Translations under genes and position numbers: made by a program
From: Nitzschia sp. DOCU1
Lineage: Eukaryota; Bacillariophyta; Bacillariophyceae; Bacillariales; Bacillariaceae
Assembly: GCA_951394045.1 (NCBI GenBank)
Contig: OX595991.1
Coordinates: 682,001-746,000, forward strand
Length of the DNA stretch: 64,000 bases
Reading direction: 5' to 3'
Part shown: positions 1 through 10,619 of the stretch, piece by piece
Layout: each line of letters opens with the position of its first letter
How positions within the stretch are numbered: position 1 is the stretch's first letter
The notes under the pieces: generated by a model
What the model was told of the DNA's origin: nothing
What the model saw: the letters and a program-made list of their open reading frames with translations, nothing else
Databases searched by the model: none

Positions 1-460
1 TCAAGCGTATGTGTGATGATATGTAGTTTTATGTGCGTGGTCATTTAAAGGCGATGTGATTGGACAATTTTCATGTTCGCGTCGTCGCGCATGGAACACA
101 AGACATTGTTTAGGACATCGATAATTATTGACGCTCTGCTCCCGCTTTTTCGCGCATTGCTGTTGACGAGCCGATGGCGAATGGACGACGACGATGGACC
201 ATGATCATCGATACCAAGAGATGAGGATGATGACCCGACGGTTCGTTTTGGTCCCGACGAAACGAAGTAGGAGCACCAACTGCGAATTGATCAATCATGC
301 TAGTCGCAGAACAATTGACGCCGCGCGCTCGATCGGTTCACCGAGTGCTGACCAATGGTGGTCTAAGAAGTCGAATAGCGGTAGGACTACTTGGAGTCAT
401 TTGTATGGCTCATAACCTATTTACAGCGCAGGTCAATCGCGTCCGTGCAAAACACCTCCC

Positions 461-730
461 CGAGCAATTCACTATCACCCGCAACGAGCAATCAACTAAC
501 ACCCGTCTCTACCAAGTTTTAGGTGCTGAACCCTCACGAGCAATCAACTAGCACCAGGTTTGGGTTTTGGCTGTAGGTACCAATGCAGTAGTGTCCGTAC
601 ATGACCCACCCTGAGCAATCAACTATCACCCGGAACGAGCTATCAACTAACACCCGTCTATACCAACTTTAGGGGCTGAACCCCCACGATCAATTAACTA
701 ACACTATGTTTGGGTTTGGGTGGTATGTAA
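461..730. repeat. Degenerate direct repeat, two ~115-bp copies
   Basis: Two copies start near 461 and 612, about 151 bp apart. Each contains, in order, a GAGCAATCAACTA-like motif, an ACGAGC(A/T)ATCAACTAACACCCGTCT block, ACCAA(G)TTTTAGG, GCTGAACCC and a GTTTGGGTTT end. The motif AATCAACTA also recurs inside each copy, so the array looks like minisatellite decay. Function is unknown. Confidence 0.6.
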
Positions 731-824
731 CATTGTTACTTGTCCATAGTTCCTTGCTTACTCACACTACTATACAGGTATTGATGGCCCCAGTGGCCTG
801 AGCGCCCGCCTTACCGCGCCGGTA

Positions 825-870
825 CGATAGAAAACGGAGCGCCAACCAACCCACGCTCCGTTTTCTATCG
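825..870. repeat. Perfect 17-bp inverted repeat with 12-nt loop
   Basis: The arm CGATAGAAAACGGAGCG (825-841) is followed after 12 nt by its exact reverse complement (854-870). The flanks pair poorly, so the stem ends sharply. It lies 250 bp upstream of the first gene. It could be a transcript hairpin, a foldback element remnant or a protein-binding cruciform; the sequence does not decide between them. Confidence 0.75.
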
Positions 871-1119
871 CTCCCGCGTTACACTTATATAGTTGCCTTG
901 TCAGCAATGTACTATGGTTGTCAGATTTCTTCTGTCCCAACAAGGAAAGCACTGATCGGGTCGTGAGGCAAACGCGTTACTATTTCCTTGGGTACGAAAT
1001 TTGAGGTTTGGCACTTTGCGTTCACAGGAGTCGTGCGGTACATGTAGTCGCGCGACTTCGGCGGGAAAACACCCATTCTTCAGAAATCATTGCGCGAATT
1101 CTTTCGAAGGTAGCGCAAA

Positions 1120-2409
1120 ATGAAGATCTATGAGTTTCCTCAATGGAAGTGGGATCACATAATAATGACATCCTACACAGTAAAACAAGTGATCGGCAAA
1201 ACCCATCCGTCGTTGAGAAATCAAACCATGATTCTAAAACAGGTATCACAGAGGCTATTAGCTGATCGAACCTATGATATAGAATTCAATGGATACCTTT
1301 CAAACCACGCGAAACACGCCATTGTAGCGTTGGACCGACTCGAGGCACCCGACGTCCGGATACAAGAGTATTGGGATCAATATACATTGTCGACCCCGTA
1401 TGGTATTTCACTGCATAAGCTAGAGACACCATGGGATTCTGCTGAACCAGCGTCAGCGGAAGATTGGGAGACTTGGAGAGGGAAGAAAGTTGGGTGGCAA
1501 GAAATGGTGAAGTTCCTGGACGAGCAGAACAAGAACAGCAATGACCTAGTTACAGAATATGCTCCTGACTTGCTAGGTGGTATTGCAGGAGCTTTGACTC
1601 ATGGGATCATTCATTTGGGTTGGGGTGTTGATGCCGAAAGTCCATGGATGATTCAAGAAGGGCTTGCATATCTCAACTTCTGTTATCTTCCCGCTTCACC
1701 AGTGCAGTCTAGAGCCATTCAGGAGCCAGATGGGTTGACTTCACTCTTACGCATCGCGAAAGAATATCACGTTCTGAATCTCCAAGAGACATGGGTCGAG
1801 GCTGCCAAATCTAAGTACGACGAAACTTTCCATCCCGAGCTGGTCGAAACAGGATTCCAATGGCAGTTGGCGAAAGTTCTGAAAGAAGCACATCCCATTG
1901 CTACTTCGATTCCCTCTTGGATCCATGATAAACCTTTGGATCAAGTTTACGAAGAATTGTACCGACTGGTGGGGCTACTCTACCTTTCGACTCGAAGTCC
2001 CGACGGAAATGGAAATTTCGTGGTTCTGCATCTTTTCACAAGTCTTTGGGGTCTTCAAAAGGTATGTGACCTCATCGACGAGGAATCAATCACCCGGAAT
2101 TCTCTAGAAGTCTTCTGGGAGGCTGCGGTCTGCGCCATAAGTTCACAATCTTCAGGATTCCCCACTGTCGAGGTTTTGCAAGCGGCCAACGATAAATTTC
2201 CTCGCGATACGGTGGATGCAATCGGCTTTGACTGGAGCAACATAGTAGAGCGTGGCTGCGCGGAAGAGGAGGAACACAACATCAAGTTGGTGTACGTCGC
2301 GAAGGAACTTTGGAGAAAGTATGGTCGTTGGGTGGGATTCTCTGAGGCCGCCATGTCATTCACCGTCACGCCCAACGTTTCGCGCGGCACTTCATCGTTC
2401 TCGGCATAA
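1120..2409 (+). CDS. Questin oxidase-like protein (DUF4243 family)
   Basis: A single uninterrupted 429-codon frame. The N-terminal part (residues about 48-110) has the family-like pattern of a helix rich in N, H and A (EFNGYLSNHAKHAIVAL), then a segment giving an oxygenase-like fold. Residues about 158-190 hold the family hallmark: an ALTHG..HLGWG stretch followed by an EGLAY helix. Questin oxidase-like proteins catalyse or resemble enzymes of anthraquinone ring opening in fungi (AflY/HypX relatives); the diatom substrate is unknown. The length fits the family (about 400-450 residues). No signal peptide, transit peptide or membrane segment is visible, so a cytosolic location is inferred. The start is the first ATG after an AAA context; a second in-frame Met lies 15 codons later. 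Fungal, bacterial and algal relatives exist, so origin by transfer is possible but not shown. Confidence 0.75.
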   Translation: MKIYEFPQWKWDHIIMTSYTVKQVIGKTHPSLRNQTMILKQVSQRLLADRTYDIEFNGYLSNHAKHAIVALDRLEAPDVRIQEYWDQYTLSTPYGISLHKLETPWDSAEPASAEDWETWRGKKVGWQEMVKFLDEQNKNSNDLVTEYAPDLLGGIAGALTHGIIHLGWGVDAESPWMIQEGLAYLNFCYLPASPVQSRAIQEPDGLTSLLRIAKEYHVLNLQETWVEAAKSKYDETFHPELVETGFQWQLAKVLKEAHPIATSIPSWIHDKPLDQVYEELYRLVGLLYLSTRSPDGNGNFVVLHLFTSLWGLQKVCDLIDEESITRNSLEVFWEAAVCAISSQSSGFPTVEVLQAANDKFPRDTVDAIGFDWSNIVERGCAEEEEHNIKLVYVAKELWRKYGRWVGFSEAAMSFTVTPNVSRGTSSFSA

Positions 2410-2813
2410 CGATGGTACAAATCTATCGACTGCGGTCAGAAGTAAACGCAGGAAAGGTAATAAGACGGATCAGATAGGAAATCGTCATTCATTTTAGCCT
2501 TCATCTTTTTTTTGGGGGGGGGGGGGGAGGTTACACTTTTCAGCAGGCCCGTCGATGCATCTGGTTCGGCGCACCGCCCGGCGCGCAAGTGCGCCATCTT
2601 TCGCGAATATGTCACGATCGCGCATTGCGTTTCACAGTGATCGCGCACCGAAGTCTTGTTTCCTTGCGCTGTGTCCACAAAATTCAAAGAATGATCGCAT
2701 TCGTGCTTTCGACTTTGTTTCTTTCGTGATCTCTATCGATATTGATCGACTTCCTAAAGTTTCCGAGTTGACATTGTATATGCAAGACAAACTTGCAAGC
2801 TAGGATTGACAAC
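2410..2813. other. Intergenic region with a T8-G14 tract
   Basis: No gene is supported. It contains the 3' flank of the questin-oxidase-like gene, a homopolymer junction of eight T followed by fourteen G (2506-2527), and the upstream region of the next gene. Confidence 0.6.
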
Positions 2814-4574
2814 ATGACGAGGAAGTATATTTTAGGAACCATTCTTCTTTGGTTTTTCGCCACGGCGGAAGCGAAATACACGCGACGTGGCTCGCTTGCA
2901 AAAGGTAATGGTGCACAAGCAATTTATCATGCTGAGGGGGGTGGAAATACCAGGCGAAGGTTGGCTGGACCAAAAACTGGTGGTAAAGCCGGCGGCGGAG
3001 GCAAAGCAGGAGGAGGTTCCAGAAGTGATGCCTGGATTGATGGAGAATATTACGGCTGCTTAGCCCTATCTGAAAGCACGCTCTCTGAAATAAACACGCA
3101 CGGAGACTCTGTCGATTGTGCCTTTGTTTCTCATGGAAATGAAACCTCCGGAACTGGACAATCGGGAAACGGTCAAAGCAATGGCTCTTCGCAGGGTACC
3201 AGCTCGACTGCTTCCGAAAGCGCGGCCACAACTTCCGAGAATACTAACGAGTACTCCGAAACCGGTGAAGCTCAAAACAATGAAGAGAGCCAAAGTTCCG
3301 AAACAACGACACCCTCCGAAAATACAAGTGAACCTAGCAGCTCAAGTAGCACCCAAGATGGCAACGCATCGACCCAGTCGCCGCAAAGTAGTGGCGGGAA
3401 CAGCCAAAGCCAGACGTCGCAAACCGAGTCTCAAAACGGTGAGGTTGTTTCATCGGTCGAAGGTGGAGTTAGTCCTTATAGCGCGTTTGATTTAACTCGC
3501 TGTGATACGTATCAAAACCTGTGGACCTGGGATATCGAGCTTTCTTGTGGAAATACCACCCAGTACGCGGAGTGTCATTGCACCTTTGCGGAAATGCTGA
3601 TGGACAAAGGATTGCTATCGTGCGACGATTCGGAAAACTGTCCAAAAGGATGTCCCATTTGCAGCAGCTGTTTACGCCTGCTTGGTTGCGGACAAGGATC
3701 AGTATACGCAGGTAGCACCAGTGCTGGAAGCTCATCAGCCGCAGCAGCCGTGGCGTTTTTCACTCTGCTCGTCGGCGCAACCTGGTGCGCAAAGTTTGAT
3801 CGAAAGCAAAAGAAGAAAGGCGGTAAGCTTGACGTTCATCTCATTGAGGATACGGCCGACGAGGATCAGGGCAGGATCTGGATGGTCCCAGTCAATCATG
3901 GAGTACCAGAGGAATCGGGCTCTTCCATGAAACCAGTTTGGCTGGCCCCGGAAAATGACTATAGCGTATCTGATGATTCAACATCTATGTCAACCAGCTC
4001 AGGATACGTATCATTCCAGGGCAAGAAAGCCGCAGCTGGAAAGGACGAGCAAGGCAATAAAGCGATGCCGGGAATGCTCCAAGCCCTTCGATTTCCAGAT
4101 ATTCTCGGTCCTACCGGATCTAACGAACAGGTGATGCCCCCGCACGGAGTTCCTACCGTTCCCACCGACATGACAAGCGTTAGTAGTTCAAGTACTCCTG
4201 ACGATGGTAGTCAAAAGAGGCGAAAGAAGATTTCTGATAGCATTCCTAATGTCAACGGAGTCTGGTTGATTCCCGAGGAGTACGACGAAGGCGTGGACGA
4301 AGTAATCTTTGAAGATGACGAAGACACGGAAGATGTCGGCGAGGAGGACGATGAGTATGATGAAGCAGAAGAATCATCGACTGGTGGTCACAGTGAGACG
4401 TTGAGTCAATTGTTGTGGAGCAGTGATGAAGAATCCTCGACATGTTCGTCTTCGGGACAAAGAGAAAGGTCACGTCTGCCGCACGAAGTAGGCGCCTGTG
4501 ATTCAGCGTCAGGAGAATCCTTGTCTGAATCGACGCTCTCAAACAGCGTCAATTGCGAAGAAGGATCTGTCTGA
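2814..4574 (+). CDS. Mucin-like single-pass membrane protein, function unknown
   Basis: I do not recognise a family. The 586-residue product starts at the ATG that gives a clean signal peptide (MTRKYILGTILLWFFATAEA); an upstream in-frame TTG is not needed. Order of parts: signal peptide (1-20); a Gly/Lys-rich stretch; a long Ser/Thr/Gln/Asn/Glu-rich region (about 100-215) likely to be glycosylated; a compact cysteine-rich module (about 226-295, some fifteen Cys including a CHC and several C-x2-C pairs); one hydrophobic helix (about 308-325) followed by basic residues (KFDRKQKKKGGK) as a stop-transfer; and an acidic, serine-rich cytoplasmic tail of about 255 residues with poly-D/E runs. This is type I topology. 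A cell-surface or frustule-associated role is a guess from this layout only. It is intronless. Confidence 0.7.
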   Translation: MTRKYILGTILLWFFATAEAKYTRRGSLAKGNGAQAIYHAEGGGNTRRRLAGPKTGGKAGGGGKAGGGSRSDAWIDGEYYGCLALSESTLSEINTHGDSVDCAFVSHGNETSGTGQSGNGQSNGSSQGTSSTASESAATTSENTNEYSETGEAQNNEESQSSETTTPSENTSEPSSSSSTQDGNASTQSPQSSGGNSQSQTSQTESQNGEVVSSVEGGVSPYSAFDLTRCDTYQNLWTWDIELSCGNTTQYAECHCTFAEMLMDKGLLSCDDSENCPKGCPICSSCLRLLGCGQGSVYAGSTSAGSSSAAAAVAFFTLLVGATWCAKFDRKQKKKGGKLDVHLIEDTADEDQGRIWMVPVNHGVPEESGSSMKPVWLAPENDYSVSDDSTSMSTSSGYVSFQGKKAAAGKDEQGNKAMPGMLQALRFPDILGPTGSNEQVMPPHGVPTVPTDMTSVSSSSTPDDGSQKRRKKISDSIPNVNGVWLIPEEYDEGVDEVIFEDDEDTEDVGEEDDEYDEAEESSTGGHSETLSQLLWSSDEESSTCSSSGQRERSRLPHEVGACDSASGESLSESTLSNSVNCEEGSV

Positions 4575-4736
4575 ACTCAAACGATACGCATATGAAAACA
4601 TGAAGGATGTGAAGCGATCCAGCTAGTCCTATAGTTAATATTGCATGTAGTTGAAGCGCGTAGTCAAATAGTGAATAGCATTAAGGCCGCCTAACCGGTC
4701 TCAACATCCGATTGAGCTCGTGCGGAGACATGACTG
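4575..4736. other. Short spacer between convergent genes
   Basis: This is the 3' flank shared by the membrane-protein gene (plus) and the next gene (minus). Nothing else is seen in its 162 bp. Confidence 0.5.
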
Positions 4737-6180
4737 CTATTCCCCCCTGTTTCGGCTTTTTTCTTGATTGCTTTCAGGAGAAGAGCGTGAAATTCGGAAT
4801 GATTGCGCCGCGGCATTATTCGTCTTTGTCCTTATTTGTCCTCGGGCCCCGCCCATTCGTTTTCGGGATTGTTGATTCGTAGACAGCATAGATGAAAACA
4901 TGTTGACGATTCGACTCCTCTTCTCGGTCGTATTCTGCCAAATTGGTTGCGGCGTGCCCGACGAACCATATCTCAAATGCGAGGAGTAATGTTCCAGATA
5001 AAATTGTTCAAAACCTGGACGAACAAATCCTGGAACATAAAATGTTTCATTTTTGGACATCAATTCACTCAAATCTTGTTTCCCAACGAACCACTGGATA
5101 CAATTCATGACGTTTTGGGAGGAGAGATCATCGACAACCGTCGCGGCCTCGTGGGGACAAAACTTTTGTAAAGCTTGCAATTTCTCGTCGAATTGATAGG
5201 TGGTCGGTCGTCTCCAGTTCGATGCGTTGTTACCAATGTGAAAGGTTCCATAAGGATATGACTTGATATTAGTGTAGTTTTCTGCCATGATACTCAACAT
5301 GAGATGAATGTTGGCACCCCTGAGAGTCGTGACAAGGTCGCATGGTCAGCCGGCAAAGATTCAATACGAAAGCATAAAGCAACACCATCACTTACCACGG
5401 GGGTCGACCGAGAAAGAAATCTCCAAACGAAACTCGCTCTAGGACTGACGAACTGAGGCAGAAGAAGTCGTATCCAAGATGTTTGCTCCCCTTCCCTATG
5501 AGACGGTATATTTGATTCTCCAACAGATCCGTGGCATTCTTGGTCGGGGTTAAAGCGTCTTCGGAGATGGTCATTCTATTGATCGAAAGAGCATCATGCG
5601 TTTGAAGAAAGTTGAAAAGTCTTCCGTAAAGACCCTTGGTCAGGCCAATATCAGAGTTCGTCAAAAGAACGTGAAAGGGAGCATTGCGTCTCGCCAAGTC
5701 GCTGGTGGCTGCATGGACAATGTCAGAAATAAATGGCAACTCTCGTTTTGGCTCCAACTTGGGGTACTGCGTACGCGTAGATCTCTTCAGAAATACAAAG
5801 CGGTGGCATGGTAAACCTGCACCCGCAAGTGCCTTCAAGTCGCCTGCATAAATCGCACACACAAACTCGACCTTCATGACAGATTCTGGAACAAACTTCA
5901 ATGCCCTGCGTACGCTTTCCATCGTAGCCCACTGATTCAAGTCAAGTGGATAGAACTCATCTTCGGCGTCAGGAACCACATACGGAGAAATAACATGAAC
6001 GAGATGTATTCTGTCCGCCGCCTCGGCCTCGGCAGTGCGTTGTGTTGTGTCCTCTTGCGGAGACGCGCCTTTCAGGAACACCTCTCGCTCGGCGTTAAAA
6101 ATCTCATGGAAAAGCCCTGAAACGGAAATCAAAACGACAATCGCCTTTATCACCAATTGTCTGGTGTGATGTACCCCCAT
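4737..6180 (-). CDS. Type II membrane protein, possibly a glycosyltransferase
   Basis: Two exons inferred on the minus strand: 6180-5396 and 5319-4737, joined across a 76-nt GT-AG intron (5395-5320; donor GTAAGT). The join restores a continuous frame at a Pro-Trp-Gly sequence and gives about 455 residues. The N-terminus has one hydrophobic helix (about residues 9-25) after a short basic segment, a signal-anchor typical of Golgi type II enzymes. Around residues 165-200 a LLTNSDIGL strand-loop resembles the nucleotide-sugar-binding acidic loop of GT-A glycosyltransferases, and a downstream GYDFFCLS...GRPPWGAN region resembles their acceptor-side segment. These are motif-level resemblances only; I could not assign a GT family. 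The C-terminal 40 residues are basic and low in complexity. It diverges from the KIX-like gene over an 809-bp shared upstream region. Confidence 0.6.
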
Positions 6181-6989
6181 GGCTCTCTTCTTTCTCCTGC
6201 TGCAGCAACATCAATCTTCTCGCATGGCTTGATCTCTCTATTTTGTCGTCGGTCGGTGGTAAATGTGATGATGAAAAAGAAAGAGACGTTTTCGCTCTCT
6301 CGGGCACGGGATGATTCGCCAAATCGGGCATGTATTCGCTACATTCTCTGCACGAAGGAACCGTAAGTAAGATAACGCGTTGGCGAATGTTATTATGAGG
6401 ATTTTAAACGCCTGCCGCGCAATCGTGCCATATCGGAAGCCCACAACTGAATGCTACCAAGGTACCTTCATGTTTGTTCGATTGAGTCGTATTCTTCGTA
6501 AAATTAGGTCACAGGGAGCGAACTTCCTCTAAAATATTCATACATAATAATCTATTATTCATACCTATATATGCATGGTCAGTTTCACTTTGACGAGGAT
6601 GACCCTTCCGTTGGCTGAGTGAGCCTGCTTTTTCGTCGTGGCGATTTCGCCCCGCCAAGCCCGCCCCGGGACGAGGATGAGCGGTTGCATAACCTCCTTC
6701 CCACCGCCGCGCAAGAAGACATCTGTACCAGAGGGACGTCAACGTTTCTGTTGTTGCGAGCAGCGGGAGTGTCGAGAGTGGGTTTGTTATTGAGACTCTC
6801 ATCACTTGGTCATACCACCAGCATCACTGGTACTGCAAAAGAGACGCTTTCCTCTCTAACCCTGCACGATATTATTTCTGAAACATTGTGGTTGTTATTG
6901 CTGGGATTGTGGTAAATGCATCTCTTTGACATCCGAGGGTAATTAAGCAAGTCGTAAAAGAATAGATTAGAAGGTTCGGAATTGTTATC
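6181..6989. other. Divergent promoter region
   Basis: It separates the starts of the minus-strand type II protein gene (6180) and the plus-strand KIX-like gene (6990), so it should hold both promoters. The short open frames inside have no recognisable motif. No clear TATA element could be assigned. Confidence 0.5.
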
Positions 6990-8609
6990 ATGGGCGACAA
7001 ATCAAGCCCATCAGGCGATAGCCCGCTGAAACAACAAATGCTGAAACGAAACAGCCTGTTTGGTGACGAATTGTTAAATTTTGATCCTTCCGAGCTAGAA
7101 GATGATGATAACTGGAGGGACGTCTTTGATGAACCTAACCAATCAGGGCAACAACAAGAAGATGAGCTGTCCGAGGAAGGAGACTCGGCGTTTGGCTCCA
7201 ATGCGAGGGCATCCGGTCCCGCCCAGAAGAGTGCCTCGTTGGCAGGGGCCGCTGCTGCCTCCATGGATAAGACATCAAAGCTGCCAGCAATGTCAGCTAC
7301 AATCACGAATCCAAATAAAGACAATGATGGAGCTCCGAAATCGACCAGCAATACGCCCCCCTCCGTAGGGGAGGAAAAGAAAGAAGGCAACAACAAAAGT
7401 TATGATGAATCGTCAGGTGCACCCTGGCATAATGCTGTGGTGGACAAACCACACCGAGACAAAATGAGGCTAGAAATGTAAGTGGTTGCCAGCGCTGGAA
7501 AGATGGCTGTAAACTCTGCCTCTCGCCACTCACAAGGAGACCTCGCCTCGTTTCGTAACTGCAGCGTACAACTTTTGTTTGCTAGAAAGAAAGAAAAGAG
7601 TTCAGATGAGAAGTGGGTTGCCCGAATTAAAGCACAGGCTGGAGTTTTCGAGTCACAACTATATAAGAACGCAGATTCGCTGGATTCCTATATTGACCGT
7701 ACCACTCTGAAGCTTCGGATAGCCAAACTTGCCAACGCTTTTGCCTCTCATTTCAAGGAAGCAAAGAGGAATTCGATGCGAAGCTCTGTTTCAAGTATGA
7801 CAAGTCTGGGATCCTTGGATGCAAACTTTGCCAACGTAGATTTGCGACGTGCTTCAGTGGAGTCAATGGTTAGTGGGCAGATGAACCTTCGGGAATCCAT
7901 CTCATCGGTAGCATCGTCTGGTTCAGGAGGTTCGGGGCCGCTGTTGAACAATTTGACGAGGCCTGATTCCTTTCGTAGCTTATCGAGTGGTTCCGCTATG
8001 CCTACAGCCATGGTTGGTGCGAATCTCAACAACCTGATGGGGAACAACATGGGCGGTATGGCAGGATCAATGGGGATGCAACCGCAAGCACAGAATAACC
8101 AGCAGGTTCAACAGCAACTACTGGCGATGCAACAGCAACAACAACGGCTACTAGCCCAGCAAATGAACATGGGAGGTCAGGGGGGAGGTAATCCCATGTT
8201 GGCAGCCCAAGCCGCCATGATGGGGAACAACAACATGGCCATGTTACAGCAAATGCAACAGCAAAGCTCAATGAGCATGAATATGATGCAGCAACAGCAG
8301 AATCTTATGCAGCAGCGACAACAAAACTCGATGGGTATCAACATGATGCAGAATCCGAATGCGGCCTTGATGTTGGGGAACAATGGAATGAACATGATGA
8401 ATATCAACATGTCAAACGTTCTCTCGACAGGAGTAGGGGGCATGGGAAATATGCAAGGTATCAACTTAATGAATAATCCCATGATGGGATCACGGGATAG
8501 TATCACCATGCCGCCACCAGGGATGATGAACGCATCAGGCATGGGACAGAGGCCGCCTGGATCCAGTGACGACCCCAATCCGTTATCCCCCGGATCATTC
8601 AACTGGTAG
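6990..8609 (+). CDS. KIX-like domain protein with Met/Gln/Asn-rich tail
   Basis: Two exons: 6990-7477 and 7565-8609, with an 87-nt GT-AG intron (7478-7564). Without splicing the frame stops at 7479-7481; with splicing the codon at the junction becomes Ile and produces MRLEIVQLLFARK, giving about 510 residues. Residues about 155-235 (start of the Ile-Val-Gln-Leu-Leu helix, then a KWVARIKAQAGVFE helix, SLDSYIDRTTLKLRIAKLA helix) match the three-helix pattern of KIX-like domains of Mediator/CBP-type coactivators, with the LYKNADS loop typical of stramenopile versions. The N-terminal 155 residues are acidic and disordered. The C-terminal 270 residues are dominated by Met, Gln, Asn and Gly, as in MED15-like activator tails. 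Nuclear transcription coactivation is inferred. Diatoms have several such proteins, so this may be one paralogue of many. Confidence 0.65.
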
Positions 8610-9812
8610 AGTTTCTTAGCGTTGATGCGATGATTCAGAGATTGACTATGTATGAGTCGGACGGAATTACGCTGGCATTCAAGCCGCATTGTGCCGCAGG
8701 CTAAAGTCTAGACTTTCCGGTGACTCTTTTCGGGCTACCCAACGATTTCTTTTCAGGATTGCACCATTCTTGTCCCTGCCGCCGAGCTGGCACGGCGCAT
8801 TTCGCTCGCATGGAAACTAAACATGAATATCATGCCGACATGTGGGGTGTCTTTGACTGTTCGTTCGGATGGCAAACGGCTTCACGTCGTGCTAGCTAGA
8901 GATGGGAAGGCTCCCCGACTGTTGGACTCCTCGCTCGTCATAAAGATAATGAGTTATCGTTGTCGACGATCAGTTACAGGGAGAGCAGATTTAGTGCTTC
9001 CGCAATGTCGGTGGCAGCATCATCAGTCGCAGTTCCGTTGTCTGCAATATTTCTTGTTTCGATATCGATATCGTCGCGCGGGCGGTTGCAGTGACTTCAA
9101 ACTCTCTAGTAGCGGACTGGTTCTCATCGCCTGGTCTACTTGCAGCACTACGGACGAGTAGGCGCTAGCGAACAATGGAACTTCCTCTTCATCAAAGCCA
9201 CCTTGTGGCAGAACTCCTGACTACTAGCTTTGTTCTCTTTCCTATACTCGTAGCCTTAACTGCAAGCTGCAAATTCCGGGTGCACGCTGTGGCCGCCTGG
9301 GTCGACGATGCGATCGACAGAAGAACTTTGGTGTTGCTTGAGGAACTAACTAGCACCTTTTGTAGTAAGTCGACCGTTGGTTTTCCGACCACTACCAGCG
9401 ACCGCTCTTTCTTGTCTTCAACTCTCTAGCCCCCCTCTCTACTAGAGAGAGAGTCATTGGCCTTTTGCGGTACAAGGTATCATACCGGCAGCTACCTAAG
9501 TACCGTACATAGCATGGATGGTGTACCAACCAGTTTAGTCGAAAGTGTCGAAATCTTTATGAAAACTCAGAAATCTGATTGGCCAGGAATCGTCCAACCA
9601 GCCGCCGTACAGTACCTCATCGGGGGTACGTGGCGACCACATAAAAAGCGCGCGCCTCACAAGTACGTGTTCGCACCGGGCCACCATAGGTGTGAGGTGC
9701 TGCATCAGCGACGCCAAAACGTAAACGAACGTATCTTTTTTGACGACAGTTTGGCTTCGAAGCAGCAGCTTTCCCGAACACAATCTCAGCCGACTAGATA
9801 TCCGAACCGAAA
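8610..9812. other. Intergenic region, including the GapC1 promoter
   Basis: About 1.2 kb without a supported gene. Open frames at 8823-9161, 9175-9429 and 9457-9816 have no signal peptide logic, no recognisable motifs and no consistent codon bias, in contrast to the strongly biased GAPDH gene that follows. The part nearest 9812 is the probable promoter and 5' leader of GapC1. Confidence 0.55.
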
Positions 9813-10032
9813 ATGAAGTTCTCTGCCGTTGCTATCCTTGCCTCTGTCGGCTCTGCCGCTGCTTTCTCTGGATCTTCGTAAGTTCGCATTGTTATGTGAT
9901 ATTCAAAGAAAAACGACGGTGTTGCTTACTTGCTTTTGTGGTCGCAGCTTCTCTGGAACCTCCTTGAAGGCCGCCGCCTCCAATGATGCCTCCATGACCA
10001 TGGCCACCGGCATGGGTGTTAACGGATTCGGG

Positions 10033-10071
<39 letters not shown>

Positions 10072-10578
10072 AAAACCATCGCTTTGAAGGGAATCAACGC
10101 TGGATCTGCCACCCCCGACTACATGGCCTACCAATACAAGTACGACACCATCCACGGAAAGGCCAAGCAAACCGTTGAGGTTGATGGAGACTTCCTTGTC
10201 CTTGATGGAAAGAAGATCCAGACCAGCCGATGCCGTGACCCCAAGGAAGTCGGCTGGGGAGCCCTCGGTGCTGACTACGTCTGCGAGTCCACCGGTGTTT
10301 TCTTGACCAAGGAAAAGGCTCAATCCATCATCGATGGTGGTGCCAAGAAGGTCATCTACTCCGCCCCTGCCAAGGATGACTCCCAAACCATTGTCATGGG
10401 TGTCAACCAAGGTGAGTATGATGGATCTGAGAACTTCGTCTCCTGCGCCTCGTGCACCACCAACGGACTTGCCCCCATGGTCAAGGCCGTCCACGACGAG
10501 TTCGAGATCGAAATGGCCCTCATGACCACCGTCCACGCCATGACCGCCACCCAAGCCGTCGTCGACTCTTCTTCCCGA

Positions 10579-10619
<41 letters not shown>

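Larger units (their letters stand above)
1..1119. other. Upstream region without a convincing gene
   Basis: I see no gene I would defend here. The short open frames lack family motifs and overlap a degenerate direct repeat (about 461-580 and 612-730) and a perfect hairpin (825-870). The last few hundred bases are the probable promoter and 5' leader of the questin-oxidase-like gene starting at 1120. Confidence 0.6.

Noticed and set aside
9457..9816. A frame just upstream of GapC1
   Set aside because: It has no targeting signal or motif, lies in the expected promoter and overlaps the GapC1 start.
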